Source: Siphonodentalium dalli
Lineage: Eukaryota; Mollusca; Scaphopoda; Gadilida; Siphonodentaliidae
DNA: 64,000 nucleotides
Direction of reading: 5' to 3'
Assembly (NCBI GenBank): GCA_032622095.1
Contig: CP136067.1
Location: 174,066,556-174,130,555, forward strand
Shown: piece by piece, positions 44,785 through 56,850 of the stretch
Numbering within the stretch: position 1 is the stretch's first letter
Layout of the letters: the number at the start of each line of letters is the position of its first letter
Notes under the pieces: model-generated
What the model saw: only the letters and a program-made list of their open reading frames with translations
Databases searched by the model: none
What the model was told of the DNA's origin: nothing
Program-made: the position numbers and the translations under genes

Positions 44785-45288
44785 AGGTACGGGAGGCCTT
44801 GGCGGTGGGTATCCTGTGATGATATTTCCACCGGTCAAAAACCGCCACAAACAGAAAGACTATTAAAATGTAGACAGACTTTGTCCGTGTTCAAATAAGA
44901 AATATCGCATAAACAGTATGTTATTGTCATATGTTTGATCATTGTTATGTAAACAAACGCCTAAAAAGTTACTTTCCTGGTGTGTGTTTATATTATGATG
45001 GTAAACATAAAGAGCGTTCTTTGTTGCTGAATTCCTGATATGGAACTAGTAAAGAGCGTTTATATCATTTGTGTGTGATTAGCCAGTAACACTGTGCTGT
45101 CTTCTGTAACACAATCAGGCTCTTGCATAGGTAAAATATAGTACATGTAGGTCTTTGTGCTAGCATGCTGTTTACGCGATGGTCATGATACATATGAACG
45201 AAACTGTATGCGTTTTAATGTTTTTCTGTTTACGGTGATTGGAACAAATATGAATATTTTCGACAACTAAGGCCTCCCGTGCCTTTAA
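44781..45288. mobile_element. AGG-family MITE, complete
   Basis: TTAA|AGGTACGGGAGGCCTT to AAGGCCTCCCGTGCCT|TTAA: perfect 16-bp inverted ends with matching TTAA on both sides. Confidence 0.85.
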
Positions 45289-45330
45289 ACCAGGAGATGA
45301 CGATCAGTCACAATCTGGCCAACAAGTTTT

Positions 45331-48300
45331 ACAAGAAAACTAAGATGCATGCATCAGGTCGGCCGTGAACTATCTACCATAGAATTGTTGTAGCTATCGA
45401 TTATACATTTTGAAACACCTGTATGTATGTATGTATGTGTGTATGCATGAATGCATGTGTGTATGTGTTATAGACTCTAACACTGCTCGAATTTGGTATT
45501 TAACGTGTCAACTTGACCTCGCTCATAGGCATGTTTCTGGACCTTGACCGATCCGACTAAAAATTTGTGTGTAGGACTACTTCGATCCCGGGAGCAATAT
45601 GGACGGGTCCAATTTCACGTGGGACCATGTTCTCGAACGTGCTGATATAGGCATGTTTCTGGACCAATTGAACAATAGTTTGGCCAGACGCTGTATATAC
45701 TGGGTACTGTCCAGATGGAGGCGATCACAAAAAATCCCTAACTAGCCCGAACGAAGTCGAGTACATCAGCTAGTCTAATATATTTTGGACATTTGTCTGT
45801 CTATTTGTCTGTTAGCTATGGCCGGGAAAACTGCCTGACAGATTTGACGAAATTTGATACCTAGGGGAAATTATTTACAGGGAGTATTTTGGACGGGTCA
45901 AATGTTGATCCCGACCTGACTTTGACATTCAAAAAGATCAATTCAAGGTCAAATCTGGTAAAACGGAAGTATTTCAACGAAAGTTGATACCTACTGTTAC
46001 TTTTGTCCCAGGAGTGTTTCGGGTGGGTCAAATCATGACCCTGACCTGATCTTGACATTCAAAATTGTCAATTCAAGGTCAAATCCGGTAAAGCCGGGCG
46101 GATTTCGACGGGTACTTTTGTCGTGACTTTTGTCCGGGGAGTGTTTTGGACGGGTCAAATCGTGACCCCGACATGACCTTCACCTTTAAAATAGTCAATT
46201 CAAGGTTAAATCGCGCAATTCTCCGAAAATCAGAGGGGAACATCCCGGACGAAGTCGGGTCCACCAGCTACTATTATATATTTCTAGATTTAGTTACAAA
46301 CTAAATACCTGTATATTGTACAAAGAAATGTTTGACAAATATATCTGTATCAATATTAGCATGCGGGTCATTAAAATAGATACGACGAAAAAAAAATTGA
46401 AGGGTGCATGTATCAGGTAAATTTTTATATTGCAAATGATGACAGGAATGCGGAAAGTTGAAGTACCTACGTTATACTGGCTATCCGCATGAAGAGATAT
46501 ACATGTATATAAAAAACAAAATAGAAGATGACTGCTGGCGACAATGTTTTCCAAAAAAATTCAAAGCATTCGATAGCTCCCATCTAGTTGTCAGCCCGAA
46601 GATCAATATGAAGTTTGGTGACTATCAGATGAGGGATATGTCTGTACAGTTGCTAAACAATTCAGTCATGCAAAAGAGGATCAAAGAGTAAGGTACCAAA
46701 TTGCTGCCTGTGGTAATGTTTTTTAACGAAATTCGGGAAAATTAGATTACTCTCACGCTGGTTATCCAGAAGATCATTGTGGAATCTGGTGACGATCGGA
46801 CAAGGGGTGTCGTCTGTAGGATCAACCAAATTATTTAGCCATAAAAATAGTAAAATTGAAGATCACCGCTGGCAGTGATGTCTTCACAAGGACAGTTTGA
46901 GAACAAAATATGGCTCACATCTAGCGGTGACCCAAAATATCCACATGAGAAAAAGTTCTCCAATAAAAGCTGGCTGCAGGGTGCGCCAATTGATTCAAAT
47001 TCGAAATTTAGCAGGGTGTACTGCTTGTGGCCATGTTTTCCCCGCAAATTTTATAGACTGATGGACAAAACCACTGAATCCGTTGAATCAATATACATGT
47101 ATACATGGATTAATTTATATGCATTGTTATACACAGTACTGGTATATAAAGGTACTGAAAATAACTATATTACTAGTATACATAAAATAAACCATATATA
47201 TATCATGGCTATGGGTTCATGACAGCTGAGAACTTGGTGTGAATTAAAGAGTGGTGGTTTCTCAAGCATATCTAACCCTCCACGTTAGAAACATGTCATT
47301 AAATGTCATAAGTATAATCTAGCTTGAGGACAGAAGTGATCCATAAAACCCCCACATGATGATCTAGGGGGATTAGAATTGTTGTATAAAAACAGCACTG
47401 CGTGTAAATATAAAATAAAATAGTGCTACATCTTATTACAGATTATTGCCATATATAATCAGTGATTATACAGACAGTCTGACAAAATAAAGTTTCAGTG
47501 ACACTCTATCCGAAGAGGGGAATAATTTCATCTGTTACAGTCAATGGAGCAATTATGAATCTGGAAAGGTGAAATTTCTAAGTAATACTAGATATCGACA
47601 TAACGCGATAACATATAACGTAAATGCAATATGGCCGCTGGCGACCATTTGTTCTATGAAATTAAAAAAATATTTGATGGCTCTCATCTGATAGATCAAT
47701 ATCAAGATAAATATGAAGTTTGGTGATGATCGGATGAGTGAAGTTGACTGTGGTCTGTGCTAAACGGTTTGGTAATGCTTAAAAAGATTCTTACCTTAAT
47801 ATTTGTATGTTCACTTTATAAACTTCACTGAGTCATCTTTGTCATGTATTGAGTTTGATATATTTTGTTAACAGTTTATAAATTATGTATGTCTCATGTT
47901 TGTTATTTTAATTTATGTGTTTATTATCATTAAATAAAGTTGCATTCCTTAAAAAGATTCTTACCTCAATGTTTTTATGTTCACTTTATAAACTCCACTG
48001 AGTCATCTTTGTCATGTATTGAATTTGATATATTTTGTTAACAGTTTATAAATTATGTATGTCTCGTGTTCGTTATTATATTATATACACTTTATGAATA
48101 AAATGAATAAAATGACAAAATTTGTAAATTTAAAAACAATTCAAACGTTGTTGTATTCCATGTCCCAGCCCGGACATATACACCAAATTTCAATAATATT
48201 CATTGAGAAACAACGGACAAAACGCTATATAACACCCGTATACATATTTTATTCCGAGCCAGACTCATCCTCGGGTACATGTTATAGTAGGTACCGAATT

Positions 48301-48786
48301 GACACACGTCGACTGGGGCGAGTTGGTCCTGGGGCGATTAGGCCGATTCCGGCACATTCTATAATTTATCGTATGTATCCGTTTACGCGTAGTTTACTTT
48401 AGAAAGTTCCGCAATTAATACCGTAAATAGAGCGACCATATTTGACAGAGAATGCCTCTGTTATTGATTATCAAGTTGCTATACATTAAAAACGACAAAT
48501 TCACATGCTCGTTCAAGCGCAGTAGTCTATTTTCCCCATGTTAAAGGACATCCACAAATACTAAATAACGCTAACCTACTGCCGAATGTTTTACACGACA
48601 ACTGTTAACATATTTGGACTGAATTCATCTGACGCGGTATTATTCCTCAAAATAAACAACAAAACCATCGTTACTTGGAAATGTAGTTTGGGCTAACATT
48701 TACATAAATCCTCCACATCATTTATTCGACACACACGTCAGATGAAAAACAGACATGAAGTAACCGGCCAAATTGGCCGAAATGAT
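45331..48786 (-). repeat. Right arm of the 3.4-kb inverted duplication
   Basis: Inverted counterpart of 35866-39289, 32 bp longer overall. Beyond the outer end (48786) similarity stops abruptly. Differences are scattered substitutions and indels, so the duplication is not extremely recent. Confidence 0.85.
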
Positions 48787-48991
48787 ACAGAATATAGGCG
48801 ATACATTCATAATTCATTATTCTCATCGCAATCTATGAGACATCATCTTCGAGATTTTATCAGTCAACGATATTTATTATTGATTATTCTTTTGCATCTT
48901 GCTCTTGTTTTTTTATAACTACTAAATTCACGAAAGCGGTGGTTAAGGCAAATGCGATTATTAAGCTCGACAATATAGAGACGATACTGCT

Positions 48992-49075
48992 TTAAGGTAC
49001 TCAATCCGATTTAACGCTCCTGAATTACCATTTAATTGGCTTCGGGGGTAAAAAAATATTTGATTCGACGGCATG
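48992..49075 (+). mobile_element. Left end of an AGG-type MITE
   Basis: TAAGGTACTCAATCCGATTT and a following GGCTTCGGGGGTAAAAAAAT match the left end of 29296-29707. The rest is missing. Confidence 0.6.
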
Positions 49076-49126
49076 CTATATTAAAGATCATTAAATCTAA
49101 CATTTTTTTATTGAAGTGTTTTTGTC

Positions 49127-49440
49127 CGTTACAATTCATTCTGGCTTGATCTAGACAATTTTCAAATGAATATGGACAGTTCAGTTTCTCAGAATAATGC
49201 AGAATGAAACACGTCGTCTGTCGTGAGTGGAGTTCCAGCGACGCTGTGACAAGCTGTAAAACAGAGTTCAGTCCCCTCGCTACGCTATATCTCACCGCTA
49301 GCTGCAAAACAGAGTTCAGTCCCCTCGCTACGGTATATCTGACCACTGTCGGCGTGTGTATTTTCTCAATTAAATCTAAAATAAATTATTGAAGTGTTTT
49401 GTCAGTTACAATTCAGTCTGGCTTGATCTAGACAATTTAA
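49127..49440 (+). repeat. Short direct repeats around a 57-bp tandem
   Basis: GTTACAATTCATTCTGGCTT and the following TGATCTAGACAATTT occur near 49127 and again near 49402. Between them a 57-bp unit with AACAGAGTTCAGTCCCCTCG repeats twice (about 49256-49345). Confidence 0.6.
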
Positions 49441-51323
49441 TTCCTCTCATTTTGCGTATGTGCGGGCACCGGTCAGTCCTGCGTAACAGGGGACTGAACT
49501 CTGCATGGAGCTTGACGCTGTAAATGCTCAAACTGTGAGGTAATGAACACATAGATATAGTAGGTACAAGTCTTTATTATGTTGTGAATAAGATATGCAG
49601 TGTGTACAAATATAATGATCAAGAGTCGCCGCGAAGTGATGTCCCCGAATGGGTGATGCCTGGAGATAACCTCGAGATGAGATGAGTCTAGTGAAAGCAT
49701 GAGGTGATGGGATGTGGTTGTTTCTTATATACTATTTGGGATGCATATTAGATGAGGCAATACACATCGGGATTGGTTCCTCCGTTATGGTCATCTCCCT
49801 TGACCATATTTGGGGGCCATCTTCATTGTGTGTATGTCTTCGCTGGGAGTAAGACGTGTGAGGTTTCGTTAAGAACCGAACACGAATATCTGAGTTTGTG
49901 GTTTTATATATTGGGACATTCGTATAGTTTGAATCAAGTTGTGAGATTATAATGGGTCGTTATCTCACAAAACTCCATGCAGCGCCCTCTACGTTAGCAC
50001 TGCGATATAGCACTGCCACAAGGATGGTACTTTGCGGACCGGTACATAATTTTTACATATCGTCAGAACTATATTTAGTTACCTATCAGTACCTATTATC
50101 TTATTTTGACCACCACAAGTTTGCAATAATGGCAATTCTTTCCGTATTGATAAGAAGGATATAGATAGAACCGCATGAGTGTCTGGATTTTGACGAAATT
50201 ATCGCACGAGATTTGTTGGCGGAGCGATACCTCGAGTGCGGGACGCAGTCCCGCACGAGAGGTATCGCGTTCCACCAACACATCGAGTGCGATAATTCGT
50301 CAAAATCCAAACGCTCATGCGGTTCTATTTTTATTACATATCTCCGTATCATAGTAAGTTGACTCACAAACGTACATCTCGGGTACAGAAAATGTGAATT
50401 TAATTGAGTTTTAACACTGAATGAAATAGTTCCGTCGACAGATTGCACTAGTGCGATTCTGAGAATTATCACACGCCTGGGAACTCGTGCGATCATGCGA
50501 ATTACGTTGATAGGTATGTAATAAATAGACTGAGCCAGACATAGACAATTTTAATCCTAAAACATAAGAACTAAGAACACGTAAGAAATCCTTATCAAAT
50601 GTCCTTATGGTAGGTGGTATATCTCAGCGGAGCGATGGGTGATAATTCTGCACGGAGTTTGGTGAATGCTTTTATCGAACACAGTTTACAAAATTAAGAG
50701 TAATCCCTCTGTTTCCCACTGGAGAATGTTTGTGTTCCAATGCTGCAGCCGCACTCAATGATTGTATCGGTTTGATCAGCGACTCGTGAGGCAGAGCGAG
50801 TTGCTGTCCCGTAAGGATATCGACAAAACATATATGCCACAAGTTTGACACCTTCAACATATGGCTGTCTTCAGTTTCGTGGTCACTCAACAAAGTTCGA
50901 AGTATGTTGCCCAAAGCTGAAAATGACCAAGCACTCAAGCTGTTGTGATAGACAGCACAATCGGTAACTTCAAGCTCCTGTTTACGAGAAGAATTGGGAT
51001 GATTTATGACATCATAAATTTAAAAAATGCCCCCACCACCCGGGTCGGGTGTTCCAACTGGTACCTCACGGTTTCCAACTCTTAAACAGGTCCCATCTAA
51101 ACACACTAACAATGAACGCTCTTTATGTTTCATGCCGAAGAACCGATTTTTATACATATTACGTTTTTGCCTGTGTACGTCCGTTCATATTTTGTTTTCG
51201 ATTATAACTTTAGTTCTTCTTAACTACATGGAATGAAATTCGGTGTGTATGCCAATATGTTCACCATACAATACGGTCAATGGCGATCTTCGGTCCCGTC
51301 CGCCCATTTTGCCAGAGATCACA
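49441..51323. other. Gene-free stretch with one foldback
   Basis: No gene recognised. It contains the foldback at 50161-50334 and, at 51110-51240, sequence similar to 33240-33350 (AACGCTCTTTATG then GTTCATATTTTG). Confidence 0.5.
50161..50334. repeat. Foldback with 80-bp arms
   Basis: TAGAACCGCATGAGTG..ATTTTGACGAA pairs with TTCGTCAAAAT..CGCTCATGCGGTTCTA. Inside, GCGATACCTCGAGTGCGGGA pairs with TCCCGCACGAGAGGTATCGC. A near-continuous hairpin MITE of about 170 bp. Confidence 0.8.
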
Positions 51324-51677
51324 TTAAAGGGGTACTGTACACTAAATCCTACCATTTATGGGACCATCTTTTATACTCAACAAAATGTATCCAACATATT
51401 AATGAATTTGAGCCATGGATTAGTATAAATACACCCGTGTGCTCTATGAACGATGCAAACAACGTGGTAGTTTAATATAATAAACATGAATTTATGACTG
51501 CAGTCATAAGTTCATCTTCATAATAATTACCATGTTGTTTGAATCATGCATAGAGCACATGGGTGTATTTTGCACTAATCCATGGCTCAAATTGATTCAT
51601 TTGTTAGATATATTCTGTTGAGTATAAAAGCAGATGGTCCCATAAATGGCCAGATTTAGGATACAGTACCCCTTTAA
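51324..51677. mobile_element. AGGGG-type MITE, TTAA target
   Basis: TTAA|AGGGGTACTGTACACTAAAT to the inverted ..ACAGTACCCCT|TTAA. Long inner arms share GGGACCATCTTTTATACTCA and CCATGGATTAGT. A relative is at 62249-62572, and part of another lies at 34720-34860. Confidence 0.82.
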
Positions 51678-51994
51678 ATGCATAGTCCGGTTATGTCCAA
51701 GTAGCATACATCTGTCTGTATGTATTTGTCCTGGATCCCAGGCGGGCCTGACCGGCTAGATTCTATCGTCTAAATGGATCACGTGTAAACAGCTCACGAA
51801 CCGCTCTGCTCGAAGACAGAAAACAAGATATACATAAATAATTTGTATTTAGTCGGAGTGGCATCCAGCTAAACATGATCAAATATTTGTTACCCCCAAA
51901 TCCAAATAAATAGTAATTGAAGATCGCTTAATCAGAATATGCATCTGTAACTCCGGCCAACATCACTTCATGATTTGCCATTTCGTATTGGCGG

Positions 51995-52394
51995 TTAACC
52001 CTTTACCCAACAAACCGGCCAAAACCGGCCAAATAAAGCTTCAACAGCCTAAAATATCTTCGGTCTGTCTCAATAGAACCATACAAATATGGATATCATT
52101 GGAACCGGCTCCTTGACCACATTGTGATAGTTACAGTTATACCCTGTGCCAATGCATTCTCTTATATATGCGAGTCGACCATAGGTCGCCTCGCATATAT
52201 AAGAGAATGCATTGGCCTAAAAATAATCTTTTTTTAACACTTTTTACCATTTTTTCTTACATTCTTTAACAATTTTATAATTTTTAATGTGTTAAGCCAA
52301 TGCATTCTCTTATATATGCGAGGCGACCTATGGTTGACTCGCATATATAAGAGAATGCATTGGCACAGGGCCCTTCTGTTGGGTAAAGGGTTAA
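51995..52394. mobile_element. piggyBac-like MITE with two hairpins, copy 1
   Basis: TTAA|CCCTTTACCCAACA at the left and TGTTGGGTAAAGGG|TTAA at the right: CCC-start ends and a TTAA target are piggyBac hallmarks. Inside are AACCGGCC repeats and two 69-nt hairpins (52148-52216, 52296-52364) in opposite orientation around a T-rich spacer. No coding frame. Confidence 0.82.
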
Positions 52395-52618
52395 CTATAA
52401 TGTGAACCATCCTCAATTCAATGGAGATAGTGAAAACCATTAGAAGCAGCACAAACGCCCAACAGTGTATTAACTGTGAAAGTGACTCTGTAAAACTGTG
52501 GCAAACTATATATATATATATGTCAAATTAAAATAACAGGACACTGTCTTTAAGTGTAGGTGCCATGTATATGATGGATTTGTCCTATATTAAATCGGGT
52601 TTGCCAAATGCCTCCAAA

Positions 52619-53009
52619 TTAAAGATACTTAATCCGATTCAACGTCCCTAAATTACAATTTCGTCGGCTTCGAGGGTAAAAAAAAATAGATTTGAGTCGA
52701 GGAACCCACACATCAAAGGCCAAAGTTATCAGATTTCGAAATTTTGAAATCTGTTATTTTTCACCACCTCGAATGTTTGGCGGCCTGGCAAATATTCTAC
52801 GAATGCCGACCGACATACTCTCGATACCAAATTGCCTTGAACACAATGTTGATATATAACATAACACTGCTTGGGCAATGGTATACTATAGTTGACAGTG
52901 GTTAGCATTATTTTGTGGCAATTAATCAATTCTAAAAACTGAAACGGCATGTTGTTGTTGTTGGAATCTGATGATATGGGGACCATCGAATCGGATTGTG
53001 CACCTTTAA
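52619..53009. mobile_element. AGG-type MITE, diverged
   Basis: TTAA|AGATACTTAATCCGATTC to AATCGGATTGTGCACCT|TTAA. The left inner part matches 29296-29707; the right inner part differs. Confidence 0.7.
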
Positions 53010-53087
53010 AATATAACAGAAATGACAGTACTTTTCCTTCGCATCGATTTGCCCCATCAACATAGATCACGCCATGAATCTCTGCTC

Positions 53088-53290
53088 TAGCTATAACTAT
53101 AACTATAACTATACTCCCGTAGGTATATAATATTAACTATACTCCCGTAGGTATATAATATTAACTATACGCCCGTAGGTATATAATATTAACTATACGC
53201 CCGTAGGTATATAATATTAACTATACGCCCGTAGGTATATAATATTAACTATAACTATAACTATAACTATACGCCCGTAGGTATATACTA
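53088..53290 (+). repeat. 28-bp minisatellite with CTATAA runs
   Basis: Five units of AACTATACKCCCGTAGGTAT plus ATAATATT, with CTATAA runs at both sides and one isolated unit after 53262. Units are directly adjacent with no unique spacers, so it is not a CRISPR array. Confidence 0.9.
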
Positions 53291-54056
53291 TTCCACCAAT
53301 AAAAAACCTAGGAACTTTTTGATGTTCTGAACCGATCTGACAAGGAACTTTGTAACATTGAACAAACAAGGCAGAGTACAAGGCATATTTCCTTGTTAAT
53401 ACTTATCCCTCAATAATCTACTTCATAGTAGGGCTGGTCCCAGCTCGAGATGGCATGCTTTTTGTGACCGGATATCGTCATAAACATTGAATTAATAACC
53501 CGGGAGAAATGCCATGATTGTAAGCGTCGGACGCAAAGCAAAATCGCTCACAAAGTCACTTAAATCATGCAATAGAGATTCACGGCATGATCTACCATCA
53601 ATAACGCAATACATGTACATCACCTGCACTCTTAAACGTTTGGGTTTTTTTAAATATCAAAATTGGTTTTGAACTATGTCACATATATGTAACCAAATTC
53701 ATGGACTGTCCATGCACCATATCATAACGATGAGTAATATAATTGATAAAGCGTAGTATTTTTTTCATAAATTATTGGAAACTTCTATACAATTTAATAT
53801 TTGCTCTGGTTGGTACTTGTCTGGAGCATGTGGTCGATGGGAGATATGATATTTTGGAACTCTCTCATCTAGCGACAGAACTGGATACTTTCCCACTAGT
53901 TATTCAACTTCAGTTGAACACATGGAGTTAAGTTCGGACATGTGTTCAGTTTAACGCTCTTTAAAATACTTCTTCAAATATTTCCGTTATTTCGTTAAAA
54001 ACACTTCTTAAAATATCTCCGTTATTTAGTTAATACAAATATTTTCTTATTTTAGG

Positions 54057-54135
54057 ATCACATATCAAAATGAGAGGATATGGTGATCTCCTTTTCATGG
54101 GATCACCATATCCTCTCATTTTGATATATCATCCT
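54057..54135. repeat. Foldback with 33-bp arms
   Basis: GATCACATATCAAAATGAGA through GGTGATC is mirrored after a 12-base loop. Confidence 0.8.
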
Positions 54136-55051
54136 GCCTTCATTGAGCCACGAGTGACTCCTGAGACGAGGATCACATATTATATGATACCCTATCCTAC
54201 GGAGGATCACATATTGTTTTATATCTACACCCGTGCGCATGGCCTGGAATATCAGTGGAAATCATCCGGCTTCAAACACTGTCTTTATGGTACGTTCATG
54301 CACTGACAAGTTTGCAGGGCATTTTTTGCAGGAATATTTTCACATAGAAAACCCTGTGGTGTCAGAATATGAACGGCAACATACATATAAAATGCATATT
54401 TACCAAAGCTAACGACATGATAAGTAAAATAGTTCCACATGTAACGGTGATATACTACACTTATCTTGTAATACTCAATCATACAGGTATTTAATTGGCT
54501 TAAATATACCTGTATGATCGTGTATTACACGAAAAATGCATGCTACATGTATATACAAATAGAGTCGCTACTGGTGGAATTACATAGCTTTTACCTCTCA
54601 TGTATTGAGCTGTGCATGGTATACCAGCCAATACGCCAAGGATTTGATAGCAAACAATATGTAATCGGGGTTCACGATTGGATGGCTAGTGGCATCTAAT
54701 CGCGAGCACGGGTGGCACGTGATGTTCGATTGAATATCAGAATGTAGGGTATCATATAATACCATATCCCATAATATGTCAAATATAGCGAATTATCGAA
54801 ATATGAAATACAACGAAAAGGCGAAATAGGAAAATACAGCGAAATGGCGAAATAGAACGAAATATAGAAATAGGAAATTATTTTTATTATATACTTGCCC
54901 ATGAATTATAAGGTTTTAGCAGTGAGATATAAGTGATATCCCACTAGTGAGATATAAGTGATATCCCACTGGTGAAATTTCTGATGTATTGACATTCCTT
55001 GGGGGCCATAGGCAAGTAATTAAAGTATATAATAAACAGAATATCCACACT

Positions 55052-55196
55052 TTTTCAGTAGATATGGGTTAAATCTCATTCGTGATGACAAAACATTTGA
55101 ATTTCCACTCGTGGCTAAAGCCACTCGTGGAAATTCAATGTTTTGTCATCACTCATGAGATATAACCCATATCCACTGAAAAAGTGTGGATATCCT
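55052..55196. repeat. Foldback with 65-bp arms
   Basis: CCACACTTTTTCAGTAGATA..GACAAAACATT..CCACTCGTGGCT pairs with its complement ending ACTGAAAAAGTGTGG. Confidence 0.85.
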
Positions 55197-55673
55197 CTAT
55201 TTATTAACTAAATAACGGAAATATTTGAAGAAGTGTTTTAAAGAGCGTAACCCAAACATTCCCAACCCCACCCACCCTATAGAAGAATTTGACATATATT
55301 TCATCAGAGTTGATCTATTGTGGTGTTGCAATTTCTCATACAAATCGCCGTTATTTCGTAAAGGTACATTATTTATAGAGTTATTACCCTTCAGATTAAA
55401 TATGATAGTCAATCGAAACCACACGTGCCTCCCGTGGTCGCGATTGTATGCTAATAGCCATCATATCGTGAACCCCGATTTGTTATCTTTTGGTAGTCAA
55501 GCGTGTGCGTATTAGGTACACATACAGATGCATTTTATAAGCATTTTTTGCATTCGGTTTCTGTCACATTATAAATAATAACTGGAAAATTTGTGAAAGC
55601 TCATGGACACCACTTCAGGACAGCTCATTATGATAGACTCTTTGTTGCCAGAAGCATGAAGTTGATTCAGCTA

Positions 55674-56007
55674 TTAACCCTTTACCCAACAGAAGGGCCC
55701 TGTGCCAATGCATTCTCTTATATATGCGAGTCGACCATAGGTCGCCTCGCATATATAAGAGAATGCATTGGCTTAACACATTAAAAATTATAAAATTCTT
55801 AAAGAATGTAAGAAAAAATGGTAAAAAGTGTTAAAAAAAGATTTTTTGCATTGGCACAGGGCATAACTGTAACTATCACAATGTGGTCAAGGAGCCGGTT
55901 CCAATGATATCCATATTTGTATGGTTCTATTGAGACAGACCGAAGGTATTTTAGGCTGGTGAAGCTTTATTTGGCCGGTTTTGGCCGGTTTGTTGGGTAA
56001 AGGGTTA
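55674..56007. mobile_element. piggyBac-like MITE with hairpin, copy 2 (reverse)
   Basis: TTAA|CCCTTTACCCAACAGAAGGG on the left and GGTTTGTTGGGTAAAGGG|TTAA on the right, in reverse orientation to copies at 51995 and 62935. It has one full hairpin (55704-55772). The second is reduced to GATTTTTTGCATTGGCACAGG, a deletion of most of one hairpin. Confidence 0.82.
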
Positions 56008-56147
56008 ACTTCTTCAATGGAAATAAAACAGCCCTTCAAAATGGCTGAGTTGCTATTCAAGTTTCCAATTTCCATAACCTTTTCGATGCGAAACATCAAA
56101 AGTTATTTTACTACCTGTAGCATACAGCTAATATTCAGGATCCTCCA

Positions 56148-56850
56148 ATACCATATGGCTGTGGACACACGTACCACAGTAGCGATGGCATAGCAGGTGT
56201 GACAATTATATATGGTGGAGTTTGGTGACAATTGGTTGTCATAATTAATATGCCATAGCTAGCCATGTCGCCCGCTGCACATTCGCACAATGAGTCCTCC
56301 AAAGTTCGTTATAATCAACATTTTTCTTGTTTTTGGTCCTTGTATAGTTCGCTTTGTTTATTCCAGATACTTTCTCGCAGCTGCAGTTCCCCCAACAGTT
56401 CCGACGCAGCTTAATTGGCACATAGCGGAATTATGCGGAGAACTAAACGTCGCAAAAATAAAAACCGCAATTGGGGAACTGTCTTAATACGCATGAAATG
56501 TATATAAGTGGATAAACATGAATTGAGATCATATCAACAAAACGTATACTGCATGCATGATATGTGAGTGAATGAGGGATTGCCACGGTCAAACACATTC
56601 TGGACGATCGATCGTGCAATTATATATATCGTAGAGAACACAATGTAGCAAAACGTAATGAGTAGAGCTCAGCCTTGGTGAAACGCTATGGGTTAATTGG
56701 TCGAGTCAACTCATTGTGCGGAAACTCAGCGGGCGACACGCAAGCTATGGCTCAGAAATATGACGACCAATTGTCACCAAAATTGCACCATAATAAATGG
56801 TCACACCTACTATGCCATCGCAACTGTGGTACGTGTATCCGCAGCCTATG
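56148..56850. repeat. Inverted repeat of about 150-bp arms
   Basis: Left arm about 56148-56300 (GGACACACGTACCACAG, GGTGTGACAATTATATATGG, CATGTCGCCCGCTG) matches inverted sequence at about 56704-56850 with small gaps. The 65-codon frame at 56290-56487 lies in the loop and has no motif. Confidence 0.65.

Larger units (their letters stand above)
39290..45330. other. Spacer of the inverted duplication
   Basis: Six kilobases between the two 3.4-kb arms, holding a LINE tail, an orphan P450 exon 1, four to five AGG-type MITEs and a CGTCC-type repeat with three 190-bp units. The stretch 41580-43265 has no recognisable feature apart from short unlabelled frames. Confidence 0.6.
53948..55242. mobile_element. 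1.3-kb element with CGCTCTTTAAAA ends
   Basis: The left end TTAA|CGCTCTTTAAAATACTTC and right end GAAGTGTTTTAAAGAGCG|TAAC are inverted, with a further shared CAAATATTTCCGTTATTT. The target is TTAA on the left, TAAC on the right. Inside are two foldbacks (54057-54135, 55052-55196). The frame at 54070-54306 overlaps the first foldback and is not convincing. Confidence 0.6.

Noticed and set aside
40013-45330. Exons 2-4 of the second P450 copy
   Set aside because: Looked for W..RR, TGTETT, ELLR and FSLGRRVC equivalents; none seen between the orphan exon and the right arm.
49520-49935. Solo LTR in reverse orientation
   Set aside because: An AATAAAGAC-like signal is present on the reverse strand, but I could not define TG..CA ends or a target duplication.
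53088-53290. CRISPR-like array
   Set aside because: Units are contiguous with no unique spacers and the surroundings are eukaryotic; it is a minisatellite.
54070-54306. 78-codon frame as a gene
   Set aside because: Its first third is a perfect foldback (54057-54135) and no motif follows.
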